A DNA stretch of 64,000 nt from Marinirhabdus sp963793275 (GTDB lineage Bacteria; Bacteroidota; Bacteroidia; Flavobacteriales; Flavobacteriaceae), in NCBI GenBank assembly GCA_963793275.1, contig CAWBZL010000003.1, positions 1,426,001 through 1,490,000 on the forward strand, written 5' to 3'. This document shows, one piece after another, positions 24,572 through 34,816 of the stretch (positions within the stretch are counted from its first letter, which is position 1; each line of letters starts with the position of its first letter). Made by a program: the position numbers and the translations under genes. Below the pieces are notes generated by a model that saw only the letters and a list, made by a program, of their open reading frames with translations, searched no databases and was not told the DNA's origin.

Positions 24572-27445
24572 CTATTGTTTTACGTCTTCCAACTTCACTT
24601 CTTCAGCATTTTTGTCCAGTAACTTCACTTCGTCAAAGCCCATTTTCTTAAACTGATTGAATTGAGTTTCGGCATCGCCTACTACTAAGTACGCCATTTT
24701 CGATTCGTCCAGGTATTTATTAGCGAGGGCTCTGTGCTCTTCAAGCGTCATTGCTTTTATAACATTTTCTTCACCTTCAATATAATTGGCCGGTAGATCG
24801 TAGGCACTACGTTCCTGAAGCATTCCCAATAAAGAACCCTGTGTTTCAAAACGACGGGCATTACCTTTAATGAGTGCATTTTTAGTAAACTCCAGATCTT
24901 CCTGTGAGATTCCGCTTTTATATTCTGCGATCTGGTCTTTAAAGATCTGTACAGATTCTCCCGTTGTATTGGTTCTTACACTGGAAGACGCTGTAAACGT
25001 TCCGGGAATCTTAGAGCCACTAAAGCCTGTTCTGGCTCCGTAGGTATATCCTTTTTCCTCACGTAAAATTAGGTTTACATTTCCGCTGAAAGAACCCCCT
25101 AACTTGTAGTTCATTACTTCTGCAGGGTAGAAATCGGCATCTGTTCTTGGCATACCAACATATCCAATATTAATAACAGATTGCTTAGCACCCGGCACAT
25201 CTACAAAATACAGGGAAGCTTTGTCTCGGTTATTGGCGATAGGATATTCCGGAATAGTTACATTTTTAGCTTTCCATTTGGATTCCAGATCTTTTAATTC
25301 GTTCATCACAGTGGCCTTGTCGATCTTTCCAACAATATGAAAACGACTTACCGAAGGCGAAAAATTGTTGTTATAAAATTCTTTTAAGTCACTCATATTG
25401 ATAGCTTCTACAGATTCGGCTGTACCACTAGTAGGGTAGCTAAAAATGTGATCATCGCCGTATAACAACTTATTATAAACGTTATTGGCAACCACATTAG
25501 GATTTGCCGAAGAACGCTTAATATCGTTTATAGTCTTGGTTTTAATTCTACCCAGTTCGGCTTCATCAAAACGTGGCGATAGAAGGATCTCTTCTAAAAG
25601 ATCCATTGTTTTACCAAAGTTTCTAGTTAATGTATTTCCCTGTATCACGATCGATTCTCTGGTAGTGTACATATTTAAAGACGCTCCCAGCAACTCAATA
25701 GCCTCTTCCAGTTCCTGAGGTGTTTTGGTTGCGGTTCCTTCCATCATAATATCGGTCATTAAGTTGGCAACACCGTTTTTGTCTTTATCATCCAACAAAT
25801 GGCCACCTTCCATCACTATACTAAAGTTTACTGTTGGGATCTCATTTTGCTCAATCCCATATACCTCCATACCATTTTCAAGCTCGGCAGTCCAGGACTC
25901 AGGAATTTTTAACGCAGGCGATTCACCCGTTTCTGGTGCTACAGAACGATCAAAATTTGAAGGTGTTTTAGCCACCTCGCTGTTGGCGCTTTCTATATTC
26001 TTTTCTACGTTCTCTTTAATTTCTTCTTCTACAACTGCCGCTTTAGTTGAGTTTTCAGCAATTAGATCCAGTTGCCCTTTTGGCACAAAACTCGTCATGA
26101 CGTAGTTTTTGTCTTTTATGTACTTATTGTACACACGCATCACGTCTTCCTTGGTTACTTTTTTGATGTTCTCTATATCGTCCTCTATAAATCCAGGATT
26201 TCCTTTAGAAACATTATAACTCGCCAACTGAAACGACTTTCCTAAAACACTACTAATACCGTTATAGAAATCGGTTTCAAGTCCTGCTTTAATGCGTTCA
26301 ATATCTTTTTCTGAAACGCCATTTTCTTCAAACATCGCAAAGGCTTCATTAATTCCGGCTTCTACTTCATCAAGATCAACTCCTTCGTTGGCAGTAACCC
26401 CAATTCTGAATGCTCCGGCAACTTCGCTGGAACCGTTATAGGCATATGTTCGTGAACTTATTTCTTTTTGTTCTGTTAATACCTTATACAAGGGTGCTTT
26501 TTTTCCTCTTGAAAATAATTCAGCAAAGAAATTTAAAGCGTAGGCATCTGGTGTATATTCTTCAACTGTTGGCCAAACCATATTCAATTGTGGTGCTGTA
26601 GCGAAGTTATCCTCGTGAAATAAACGCTTTGTTTCCGATAAAGTCACTGGCATAGGCTCCATCTTTTGCACTTCCTGGCGTTTTTTGATCTCTCCGAAAT
26701 ATTTTTCAACGAGTGCTTTTGCATCGTCTATTTCAAAATCTCCGGCTAACACTAACGTTGCATTATTAGGTCCGTAAAATTTATCGTAAAATTCCTTTAC
26801 ATCTTCTACCGTCGCGCTCTGTAAATCTTCTAATTCGCCAATAACCTGCCAGCTATACGGGTGGCCTTCCGGATATAAATTTTTATCAATAACCCAACTT
26901 GTGTGTCCGTAAGGATTATTATCTACACGTTGACGCTTTTCGTTTTGAACCACTTCCTGCTGATTGTAAAAAGCAGCTTCGGTAACGGTGTTGATTAAAA
27001 AGCCCATACGATCGCTTTCCATCCATAATACTTTTTCTAAAGCGTTGTTTGGTACGATTTCATAATATACCGTTCTGTCTTTTTGGGTGAAACCATTAAG
27101 TGTACCTCCGGCGTCCTGAATATTTTTGAAAAACTGATCCTGAGGTACGTTTTCAGATTCCTGAAACAACATGTGCTCAAATAAGTGCGCAAATCCTGTA
27201 CGACCCGTTTTTTCTCTGTTGGAACCAACATCGTACTGTACAGCAACCGACACTACAGGATCACTTTTATCCTGATGAAGGATTACATCCAATCCGTTTT
27301 CAAGTTCATACTTTTCATACTCTATGGTAAAATTCACATCGTTATTTGATGCGGTTTCCTGCTTTTTATCGTCGCAGGAAACAAAAAGAAGACCCACTGC
27401 AAATAGTGTTGCAAATGCGCCTTTGGAAAGGGACTTAGTTATCAT
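24572..27445 (-). CDS. M16 family zinc peptidase, lipoprotein
   Basis: The start is set at the ATG at 27445. It begins a lipoprotein signal with Cys24 in LLFVSCDDKKQE, and a -7 promoter element (27470-27477) lies between it and the more upstream ATG at 27484. The 957-residue protein has two M16 halves. The first carries the inverted zinc motif HLFEH (residues 87-91). The second half, from about residue 520, lacks the motif and is likely structural, as in other M16 enzymes. The acidic residues after Cys suggest export toward the cell surface. It should degrade peptides in the periplasm or at the outer membrane. Confidence 0.92.
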   Translation of the reverse strand: MITKSLSKGAFATLFAVGLLFVSCDDKKQETASNNDVNFTIEYEKYELENGLDVILHQDKSDPVVSVAVQYDVGSNREKTGRTGFAHLFEHMLFQESENVPQDQFFKNIQDAGGTLNGFTQKDRTVYYEIVPNNALEKVLWMESDRMGFLINTVTEAAFYNQQEVVQNEKRQRVDNNPYGHTSWVIDKNLYPEGHPYSWQVIGELEDLQSATVEDVKEFYDKFYGPNNATLVLAGDFEIDDAKALVEKYFGEIKKRQEVQKMEPMPVTLSETKRLFHEDNFATAPQLNMVWPTVEEYTPDAYALNFFAELFSRGKKAPLYKVLTEQKEISSRTYAYNGSSEVAGAFRIGVTANEGVDLDEVEAGINEAFAMFEENGVSEKDIERIKAGLETDFYNGISSVLGKSFQLASYNVSKGNPGFIEDDIENIKKVTKEDVMRVYNKYIKDKNYVMTSFVPKGQLDLIAENSTKAAVVEEEIKENVEKNIESANSEVAKTPSNFDRSVAPETGESPALKIPESWTAELENGMEVYGIEQNEIPTVNFSIVMEGGHLLDDKDKNGVANLMTDIMMEGTATKTPQELEEAIELLGASLNMYTTRESIVIQGNTLTRNFGKTMDLLEEILLSPRFDEAELGRIKTKTINDIKRSSANPNVVANNVYNKLLYGDDHIFSYPTSGTAESVEAINMSDLKEFYNNNFSPSVSRFHIVGKIDKATVMNELKDLESKWKAKNVTIPEYPIANNRDKASLYFVDVPGAKQSVINIGYVGMPRTDADFYPAEVMNYKLGGSFSGNVNLILREEKGYTYGARTGFSGSKIPGTFTASSSVRTNTTGESVQIFKDQIAEYKSGISQEDLEFTKNALIKGNARRFETQGSLLGMLQERSAYDLPANYIEGEENVIKAMTLEEHRALANKYLDESKMAYLVVGDAETQFNQFKKMGFDEVKLLDKNAEEVKLEDVKQ

Positions 27446-27469
27446 TTTTAAAGGTATTTGATTGAAAAC

Positions 27470-27477
27470 CAAAGATA
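27470..27477 (-). promoter_or_regulatory. -7 element TATCTTTG for the M16 gene
   Basis: The minus-strand TATCTTTG lies 24 bp upstream of the ATG at 27445. It supports that start over the one at 27484. Confidence 0.55.
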
Positions 27478-27538
27478 CAATCAAGGAAAATTGAAATTGT
27501 TAAAGTAGTGTTAATAGATTCGTTATACCTGGTTTCAA

Positions 27539-29276
27539 TTACTCCACGGTGATCAACTTTTTAATGGAGACAGGTTTCCCGTAGTTTGTAAATCCTTCCA
27601 GTGTAATCTCGTAGGTTCCAGCAACATCCGATGTGTAAAATGAAAATGGGGTATTCCCTGTAGTAATTTCCAACGCTGGCTCCCAGGCTAATTGGTGTCT
27701 GTAATCCGGTATTTTAGCAGTTACAGAAACATCTCCGGATTCATAACGTTGCTTATAATAGTTTTTTCTAGCCTGCGGTTTAAACAATGAAATTTTATGA
27801 TACCGATTTGCAGGTAGACTTTCACCAAAATCCTTTTTTATGGTTTCTAGTAAAACTACGCCTTGGTATTCTGTAGTGCCAAACTTGTAATCACGTTGCA
27901 CAACTTTTATAGTTTCAACGTTTTTGGAAGGCATTGCCAAAAAACTGGTATGGTTTCTCACAAAGACTCCATCAATAAAAAGTAATGGTAAAAATTTGGT
28001 TTCGGCAGCTAGCTCACGTTGAAAGGTCTTCAGGACACGTTCTCCTTCTTTATTTCTCACAGGAGAAACCCAGGTGACATACTCTACAAATGTTTCTTCA
28101 AGCGAAGGAAAACGCGTATAATCGTCCAGATCATAAGTTATTTTTTCTTCGTAATGTACAAACGATTTTGGAGCAACCGCAGCGGTTATCGTATCTGGTT
28201 TTACGCTGTAGTATGCGTTTTCGATTTGGTTGGAAATACTTCTGCTACGTATGGCATCCTGAAGGGAAGCATCCATTATAAAGTGGTCAAACTTCAGATC
28301 GTCATACGTAGTTCCTGCTTCGGGTTGCAGGGTAAACTTGAAATTTTCCGGGGTTTCATCAAGCACTTGTAAAAGAGCGTTTTCTGCTTCAATAGCGCCA
28401 TCCAACACAAAGTTGAAATTTCCTGCAGCATCTGTAGTTGTGACTTTAAAAACAAAGTCTTTGCCCGGAATAGAAAGAGCAATATCCTTTCCTGCTCCGA
28501 AGGTATTGGTTTCTGTATTGGTTATATTTCCCTGAACCACAGTTCCTTTATTAGATGTTTTTCTGAAGGCTTTTTTAACATTCGGAACAATAGCAACTTC
28601 GGTAGAAAAATTGTTAGCGGTTTTTACAACGGGTAGTTCCATGTCTTCTTTTTTAGTGACCGAAATTGAATACGTCCCAAAACCTGCTTCGGCGCTATTA
28701 TTTTTCAGGTTAAGTACTACTGGCGCTCTCTTTTTAAAATTTGTCTTGTTTACCTGAATGGCAATGGTTTCAAAAGAATTAGTCTTAGCTGTTTTGCTTA
28801 CTGAAGTATTTTTTGAGAAGGACCGAACCCCCTTCAGTATTTGAAAGTAACGCGCTTTGATCTGCCTGATAGGGATTGATAATAGCAATACTGGCTTGAA
28901 AATAAAACTGTTTAATTTCTGAAACCATATTGGGTGTGTAGCCAACGATCTTGTAATTGCCGGAAAGTACTGTGTTGGGAATAAAAAAGTCACTATAACC
29001 CTGCCCGGCATCCAATACTACTTTATGTCTAAAAATTACCTGGCGATCTTCCGAAATTAATTCAACAAAAACCAGATCGCTAATATCAGAATACGCCTGC
29101 TTTGCTCTGTTTATGACATAGGCTTTGTAAAAAAGGTATTCCCCGGTTAAAAACACCGTGTTGTTAAGCTGTACATACACCTGTTCTTGTTGAGAAACTG
29201 GCACATTGGTGTTTTGCGCTGAAACGAAACAAGTTGTTACATACAAAAGAATAGAAATAAGGATGTTATTTTTCAT
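27539..29276 (-). pseudogene. Large secreted macroglobulin-like / TonB-plug-like protein, frameshifted
   Basis: The N-terminal part, read from ATG 29276, has a signal peptide (to VSAQ) and an MG2-like start (VYVQLNNTVFLTGEYLFYKAYVIN). It runs out of frame after residue 163. The rest continues in another frame to 27539 with a carboxypeptidase-regulatory-like segment, a plug-like FPSLEETFVEYVTWVSPVRN and LPLLFIDGVFVRNHTSFLAMPSKNVETIKVVQ, and a final beta domain. The two frames meet near 28809-28832, where C5 and T6 runs occur; removing one base joins them. It is the last gene of the TonB-DUF4249 operon. It is either an assembly error or real inactivation. Confidence 0.75.
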
Positions 29277-29288
29277 AATTTTATTTTT

Positions 29289-30503
29289 TTATTCTACCCA
29301 AAAATCCGGCACTTCATTACTGCCTACCGAAGTACAATACCCGCAGGCTCTGGGAGCCATAACAAAAGGCCCGCTAGGTGGTGCAAACTCGCCATTATTA
29401 GGTCTAAGGTAGGATAATCCATTTATAAAATTTACCAGAAGTCCGCAGCTGTTTGGATCGTCCGAAAATTGCTTCGGAGCACTAAGGGTACAATCGATAA
29501 TATAGGGCGGGAATGGTTCGGTTGGAAAAAGATCTCGATAGCTAAAAAAAACACGTTGTTCCTGAACAGATGAAACTCCAAAAAAGCCTACCACTTTTTC
29601 GTCCTCACTTTGCATAGATGAAATGTTACCCGCAATATATCCTGCCTGTATTTGTGAAAATAAGCTGCTGTTACCACTATCATTATTAAAACGCTTAATT
29701 GTTTCATAATAATTATAGGCTTGTTCTGTTTGCACCAATTGCCGAACTAAAACACTATATCTATACCCAATTTTATAGCTAGTTATAGGTAAAAAAATCA
29801 CCTGGAAACGTTCTAAGGTATTTTCAGAAAGCTGTGATGTTGTGGCAATGGGAATTGTATTGGAAATTTCGGTACGGTAACAGGTGATCTCGTCCACAGA
29901 ACGCGGTCTTAAACCAACTTCACAAGCAGAAGGATCACCATCAATAACGTATGCTTCGTCTTTTCGCCAAAGCGGGGCTACTATTTTAAAGGTTTCGGTA
30001 TATTCGTATCTGTAATAAGACGTTTGGTTTGGAGCGCCTGTGCTATTTATGAGTATAGATGCCCCGGGACCACCTTCACTTTCCTCTCTGGCTACATAGA
30101 GCGCATCTATTTGCGAAGCAGGTGTAAGTTGTTCTATACTGGATTGGTATTCTTTTCCATTATTCAGAATTATGCTGAGTTTGTAGTCAATATTTGGCAT
30201 TGCCTTAAAGTTAATTTCAGATTGATAGATTCCTGCTTCAATTTCTTCAAACCGAAACACAGTACCTGTAGCCAAAATCTGGACCGTAGCTCCTTCCAAA
30301 GGTGTTACATCTGCCTCACCAAACGGAAATGTTTCACTTAATTTTATTCGATGAAATTTATCTTCATTGGTCAAGGTGGCTTCAACTACCAATAGATTTT
30401 CAAACGTATCGTTTTCAAAATTGAATTCTTCCACACAACCTACACTTACTAAAAATAGTATCGTACAGCATAGTTTGTATATGGTTTTTAGGGTAGGTTT
30501 CAT
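29289..30503 (-). CDS. DUF4249 lipoprotein, second copy in operon
   Basis: The start is set at the ATG at 30503, giving MKPTLKTIYKLCC with a lipobox ending VSVGC; an in-frame ATG five codons upstream (30518) is possible. The protein has about 404 residues. The DUF4249 pattern is clear: CVEEFNFENDTFENLLVVEATLTNEDKFHRIKLSETF, IKRFNNDSGNSSLFSQIQAGYIAGNI and a C-terminal CGYCTSVGSNEVPDFWVE. DUF4249 lipoproteins regularly follow TonB receptors and are presumed surface partners that bind substrate. The product is a diverged paralogue of its neighbour at 30549. Confidence 0.9.
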   Translation of the reverse strand: MKPTLKTIYKLCCTILFLVSVGCVEEFNFENDTFENLLVVEATLTNEDKFHRIKLSETFPFGEADVTPLEGATVQILATGTVFRFEEIEAGIYQSEINFKAMPNIDYKLSIILNNGKEYQSSIEQLTPASQIDALYVAREESEGGPGASILINSTGAPNQTSYYRYEYTETFKIVAPLWRKDEAYVIDGDPSACEVGLRPRSVDEITCYRTEISNTIPIATTSQLSENTLERFQVIFLPITSYKIGYRYSVLVRQLVQTEQAYNYYETIKRFNNDSGNSSLFSQIQAGYIAGNISSMQSEDEKVVGFFGVSSVQEQRVFFSYRDLFPTEPFPPYIIDCTLSAPKQFSDDPNSCGLLVNFINGLSYLRPNNGEFAPPSGPFVMAPRACGYCTSVGSNEVPDFWVE

Positions 30504-30548
30504 AATTAAATAACTCATTATTGGTTTTAATTTGTGTATTTATTTTTT

Positions 30549-31754
30549 TTATTCAGTCCAAAAATCTGGTGGTACACTATTTCCCAGTACTGTACAATCA
30601 CCGCAGGCTCTTGGCACCATAATGTAAGGGCCTCCTCTGGGAAATTGCCCCGTATTCTCCATTAAATATACAAGTGTTTTTGTACGAATAGATGCCATAA
30701 TAGGACCACATCTATTGTTATGTGAAATATCAAAAAGCCCTGGAGCATCTTGTGGACAAGGAATTACAAAAGGTGGGATGTCTTCAGTTGGATAAAAATC
30801 TGTGTAATCAAAAAACAACCGTTTTGTATCTTTAGTGGCTACCTCGAAAAAACCAATCACTCTTTCCTCTTCATTGGTTTGCGATACGATGTTGCCGGGA
30901 ATATAGCCGGCCTGGATTTGTGAAAACAAACTTCCCTGATCGTTAAAACTATTCATAGTTTCCCAAAAAGCATGCGCTTCCTGAGTGATCACATACTGTC
31001 TTACCAAGATACTATAACGAAAGGATATTTTATAATTCTTATTGGACAGAAAGTTCACCTGGTGCCCCTCTATTCTATCCTCAGAGAGCGCCATGGTGGT
31101 CGCAAGGTTTACAGTGGCAGCGGTTTCGGTTCTGTAACAGGTTCTTTGTTCTACGGGTCTTTCTTTTAAACCTACTATACAATCCGGATAATTATCCGCT
31201 ACGATGAATGCGTCCTTATCTACCCATTTTGGGGCAATTACCTTGAAGGTTTCGTCAAACTCATACCTATAGTAATGCGACGTATTTGTAGGATCATAAC
31301 TATCTACCAACAGCGATATACCATCAGTTCCGTCATCGTTTATTTCCCGCTTAGCGTAAAGGTTATCCAGGGTAGTCTTGGTAGTTAATTGAGTGGTTGC
31401 TGAAGTATACCTGGCACCGTTTTTTGTAGTAATTTCAAGATGGTATGGTATGTTGGGCTGTGCAGCAAATTCGTTTTCCGAAACATACGTGCCGGGTTCT
31501 TTTTCCTGAAAAACATACGTGGTCGCACCTCCTAATACTAGTACCGTTGCACCTGTAACTTCATTAGGACCTTGTTCTTCAAACCGGTGCGCACGGTTTA
31601 TATAAATTTCCTGATGTTTCAACTCGTCTGTAAGTGTGGCATCTATAACAAGGAAAAATTCGAAGCTTTCGTTTTCAAACCGAATCTCTTCAACACACCC
31701 TAAAAGAATACTCAGCGAGAGTACCGCAATTATAAAATGTTGTATCGTTTTCAT
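30549..31754 (-). CDS. DUF4249 lipoprotein, first copy in operon
   Basis: The 401-residue protein has a lipoprotein signal (ILLGC, Cys20) and then VEEIRFENESFEFFLVIDATLTDELKHQEIYINRAHRFEE. GSLFSQIQAGYIPGNIVSQTNEEERVIGFFEV and the ending ACGDCTVLGNSVPPDFWTE align with the next gene, so the two arose by duplication. It begins 10 bp after the TonB receptor stop codon. It is probably an outer-membrane surface lipoprotein working with that receptor. The ligand is unknown. Confidence 0.9.
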   Translation of the reverse strand: MKTIQHFIIAVLSLSILLGCVEEIRFENESFEFFLVIDATLTDELKHQEIYINRAHRFEEQGPNEVTGATVLVLGGATTYVFQEKEPGTYVSENEFAAQPNIPYHLEITTKNGARYTSATTQLTTKTTLDNLYAKREINDDGTDGISLLVDSYDPTNTSHYYRYEFDETFKVIAPKWVDKDAFIVADNYPDCIVGLKERPVEQRTCYRTETAATVNLATTMALSEDRIEGHQVNFLSNKNYKISFRYSILVRQYVITQEAHAFWETMNSFNDQGSLFSQIQAGYIPGNIVSQTNEEERVIGFFEVATKDTKRLFFDYTDFYPTEDIPPFVIPCPQDAPGLFDISHNNRCGPIMASIRTKTLVYLMENTGQFPRGGPYIMVPRACGDCTVLGNSVPPDFWTE

Positions 31755-31764
31755 AGAGAACTAT

Positions 31765-34536
31765 TTAAAATTTTAAGTTATAGGTTACCGTTGGAATAGG
31801 CACCGAAAAAATAGACGATTGAAACGCCTTTACATCTCCGTCTTCAGCCACAAAAAATACCGAATACGGATTATTCCTCCCCAGAACATTATAAATTGAA
31901 ATATTCCAAAAGCTATGCGCCAGTTTCTTATTTTTATGGTTTCCTTCTACATTAAAACTTAAATCCAGACGATAATAATCCGGAATTCTAAACTCATTAC
32001 GATCGCTAAACAATACAAACTCTGTATTGTTTACAACAAAATTACCCACTGGCACGGTAACAGGACGTCCGGTTTGGTACACAAAATTGCCTGAAAAGCT
32101 AAACCGTCTCGTAATTTTATAATTAGCAACCACACTAAAATCGTGAGGCTTGTCGTAATTTGAAGGAAAGAAATCACCTTCGTTCACCCGCTCCTCTGCA
32201 AACTCACTATCCAGTTTTTGAAACGATCTGGAATAGGCATAGCCCAACCAACCATTGAGCCTGCCTTTATTTTTCTTAAGCAACAACTCCACCCCATAAG
32301 ATTTTCCCTCGCCCTGCAGTACATCCTGCTCCAATGTTTCATTAAGCAACACCTCTGCTCCAACCTTATAATCCAGTACATTGGTGGCAGTTTTATAATA
32401 CCCTTCGATACTACTTTCGTACATTCCTTCTTTAAAATTTTTGAAAAGCCCTAAAGAATACTGTATACCACGTTGGGGTTTTACGTTAATATCGGATAAT
32501 TTCCAGGTATCTACGGGAGAAGCCGTAGTGTTTGTTGTAAGCTTATGCAAATATTGGGCTTGCCTGTTTACACTTGCTTTTACAGATAATTCTGGTGCAA
32601 TTAAATAGCGAAGTGCCAGCCTGTATTCTGGTGTATTATAAGTTTCAACAAACTCACCCCCTCCAAATTCCTGCGTTTCTACCAGCGTCCCATTGCTTTT
32701 GGGAAGACCATCCACATAAATATTTTGTGAAGCTTCGCCTAAAGCAGCGTAAAATGAGTATCTAAGTCCGGCTTCGGCGGTAAAACGCTCGGTTATTTTA
32801 AAAATATCGGTAATGTGTACTGCAGATTCCAACGCACGTTCCCTACTTATATTTTTGGGTATAATTAGAGAAGTAGCTCCATTGGGCTCAATTGTGCCTG
32901 GCTCATTTCCGTAAAGCTTACCTGCAATACCATACCCAAAAGTGTGTTTATCATTTAGTTTATAAGCAAAATTTGCCTGTAGGTTCGTTTCATTTAAGCG
33001 GTATTGCAAATCAAAATTATTGTTGGATTGTCCGGCAAATTCCAGATCAAACGCATAGTTGCTATTGCTGAAGGTTACTTTTGATTGGTGCGTATCGCTT
33101 ATTTTATGTTCCCATTGCAAAGAGATCATCCTATTGCTATACTTAAAAAGCGAGTCCGATGTAATACTGAAAGCATCTTTACTATAATAACCCGTTGCTG
33201 CAATGTTGTTTTTTTTATCTATTTCGTGGTTGTATTTAACGATCACATCGTAAAAATTGGCTTCACTTTTACGCAATTCTTCCCGATCCAGATTTCGTAA
33301 GATAATATCGGTAAAGGTAATTCGGCCACCAGCCAGAATTCCAGCTTTGCCTTTAGCTAGTGGTGTTTCCAGGACCAAATTGCTGGTCACGGGCCCAATA
33401 GATGCCTCGCCGGAAAATTTAGTAATGTTGGCGTCCTTAGTTTTTATATCGAATACTGAAGATAATCGGCCACCAAACTTAGCCGGAATATACCCTTTAT
33501 AAACCGTTACCTCATCTGTAGTAAACGGATTAATAGCAGAGAAGATTCCGAAGAAATGTACGGGATTGTAGATAACCCCATCGTCCAGCAGTATTAGATT
33601 TTGATCTTCCTTGCCCCCTCGAACATTGTATCCTGAAGCACCCTCTCCTGCCGAGGAGATCCCAGGCAAGGTAGCAGCAGCCTTAAAAACATCACGCTCT
33701 CCCAGCACTAAGGGAATGTTCTTAATTTGTTCAACATCTACTTTTGTAGTTCCTACGGTAGTTTCTTCTATGTTTTTATTTACATTTCCAATAAGTACTA
33801 CTTCATCCAGACCTTCCAGAGATTCTTTTATACTGAAATCTAACGATCCGTTATTATACAGGATCACCCGTTTTTTTCTGTTTTCAAAACCAAGTAAGCT
33901 CACCGAAAGCATACGCACTCCTTGCGGTAGCTCTAACCTGTAAACACCTTGCGCATTGGTTACCGTTCCTAAATTTGTATTATCTATGGTCACAGCAACA
34001 TCTTCCAGTGGTTCGCCGTTTTGAGTATTGGTAATGGTACCAGTCAACACGTAGCGTTCTGTGCTATTGGTGCTTGTTACTTTACCAATGCGAACTGTTT
34101 CAATAGTTTTAGGAGACGGAGTTCTGGCTTCGTTATAAAATACGGGGGCGTTAATAGATTTTTCTGGTTTTTCAGAAGTGTTGACAGTTTCAGCAACTTT
34201 TTTTCCGAAGAAATTTTTAGGCAACTCCTCGTAAACTATAGTATTTTGCAGAAGGATGATACGGTTGTCTTCTGCAGTATAAAAATTAAGGACGGTTTCA
34301 TTTAATACGTCTTCAAGAATAGTAGATACTGTTTCATTTTCGTAGTTTCCTGAAACTATTGTGTTGGCAACCCAATCTTCTATATAGAAAAACGTATAAT
34401 TGGTCTGTTGTTCCAATTGCTCGAATACCGAAGCGAGCGGCGTGTCTTGAAAAGAGACAGAGATACGTTTTTCCTGTGTTTGAGAAAACAAGGTCTGCAC
34501 ACTCAAAAAGAATACTAAAAGATAAAGATTTCGCAT
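31765..34536 (-). CDS. TonB-dependent outer-membrane receptor with STN domain
   Basis: The 923-residue protein has a signal peptide (to LFSQ), then an STN (secretin/TonB short N-terminal) domain at about residues 22-100 (ISVSFQDTPLASVFEQLEQQTNYTFFY). A carboxypeptidase-regulatory-like domain follows near 163-240 (LTGTITNTQNGEPLEDVAVTI). The plug lies near 250-370 (SGYNVRGGKEDQNLILLDDGVIYNP) and the rest is a beta-barrel ending in an aromatic residue (YNLKF). It imports a ligand using TonB energy. STN domains often signal to FecR-type anti-sigma factors, but no fecI or fecR is in the window. It heads a four-gene operon. Confidence 0.93.
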   Translation of the reverse strand: MRNLYLLVFFLSVQTLFSQTQEKRISVSFQDTPLASVFEQLEQQTNYTFFYIEDWVANTIVSGNYENETVSTILEDVLNETVLNFYTAEDNRIILLQNTIVYEELPKNFFGKKVAETVNTSEKPEKSINAPVFYNEARTPSPKTIETVRIGKVTSTNSTERYVLTGTITNTQNGEPLEDVAVTIDNTNLGTVTNAQGVYRLELPQGVRMLSVSLLGFENRKKRVILYNNGSLDFSIKESLEGLDEVVLIGNVNKNIEETTVGTTKVDVEQIKNIPLVLGERDVFKAAATLPGISSAGEGASGYNVRGGKEDQNLILLDDGVIYNPVHFFGIFSAINPFTTDEVTVYKGYIPAKFGGRLSSVFDIKTKDANITKFSGEASIGPVTSNLVLETPLAKGKAGILAGGRITFTDIILRNLDREELRKSEANFYDVIVKYNHEIDKKNNIAATGYYSKDAFSITSDSLFKYSNRMISLQWEHKISDTHQSKVTFSNSNYAFDLEFAGQSNNNFDLQYRLNETNLQANFAYKLNDKHTFGYGIAGKLYGNEPGTIEPNGATSLIIPKNISRERALESAVHITDIFKITERFTAEAGLRYSFYAALGEASQNIYVDGLPKSNGTLVETQEFGGGEFVETYNTPEYRLALRYLIAPELSVKASVNRQAQYLHKLTTNTTASPVDTWKLSDINVKPQRGIQYSLGLFKNFKEGMYESSIEGYYKTATNVLDYKVGAEVLLNETLEQDVLQGEGKSYGVELLLKKNKGRLNGWLGYAYSRSFQKLDSEFAEERVNEGDFFPSNYDKPHDFSVVANYKITRRFSFSGNFVYQTGRPVTVPVGNFVVNNTEFVLFSDRNEFRIPDYYRLDLSFNVEGNHKNKKLAHSFWNISIYNVLGRNNPYSVFFVAEDGDVKAFQSSIFSVPIPTVTYNLKF

Positions 34537-34585
34537 GGGCTGTTAGTTGCTTACACGCTACACTACTTGCGTGTTAATTTCTATC

Positions 34586-34616
34586 TAAAGGTACAGGCTG
34601 TTTTCGGTTTCAACAA
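34586..34616 (-). promoter_or_regulatory. Candidate promoter of the TonB-DUF4249 operon
   Basis: On the minus strand TTG, 20 bp and TACCTTTA approximate the TTTG/TAnnTTTG consensus. They lie about 50 bp before the receptor ATG. Confidence 0.45.
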
Positions 34617-34816
34617 GCTTATGTAGTCGTGGTTTATAAATGTTGGGGTAGTTTTACTGAAATCTCAAAAAAGTAAGAAACCAACTAGAAAAGAGGTTAA
34701 GAGAAGATTCTGGTCTTGATTTATGAATTTTGGGTAGATTTTCAATTTAAAAAAAAGTTACATACAGACTATTCAAATATTTTATTACTATTCAAAAAAT
34801 GGAGTCAACATCTTAG

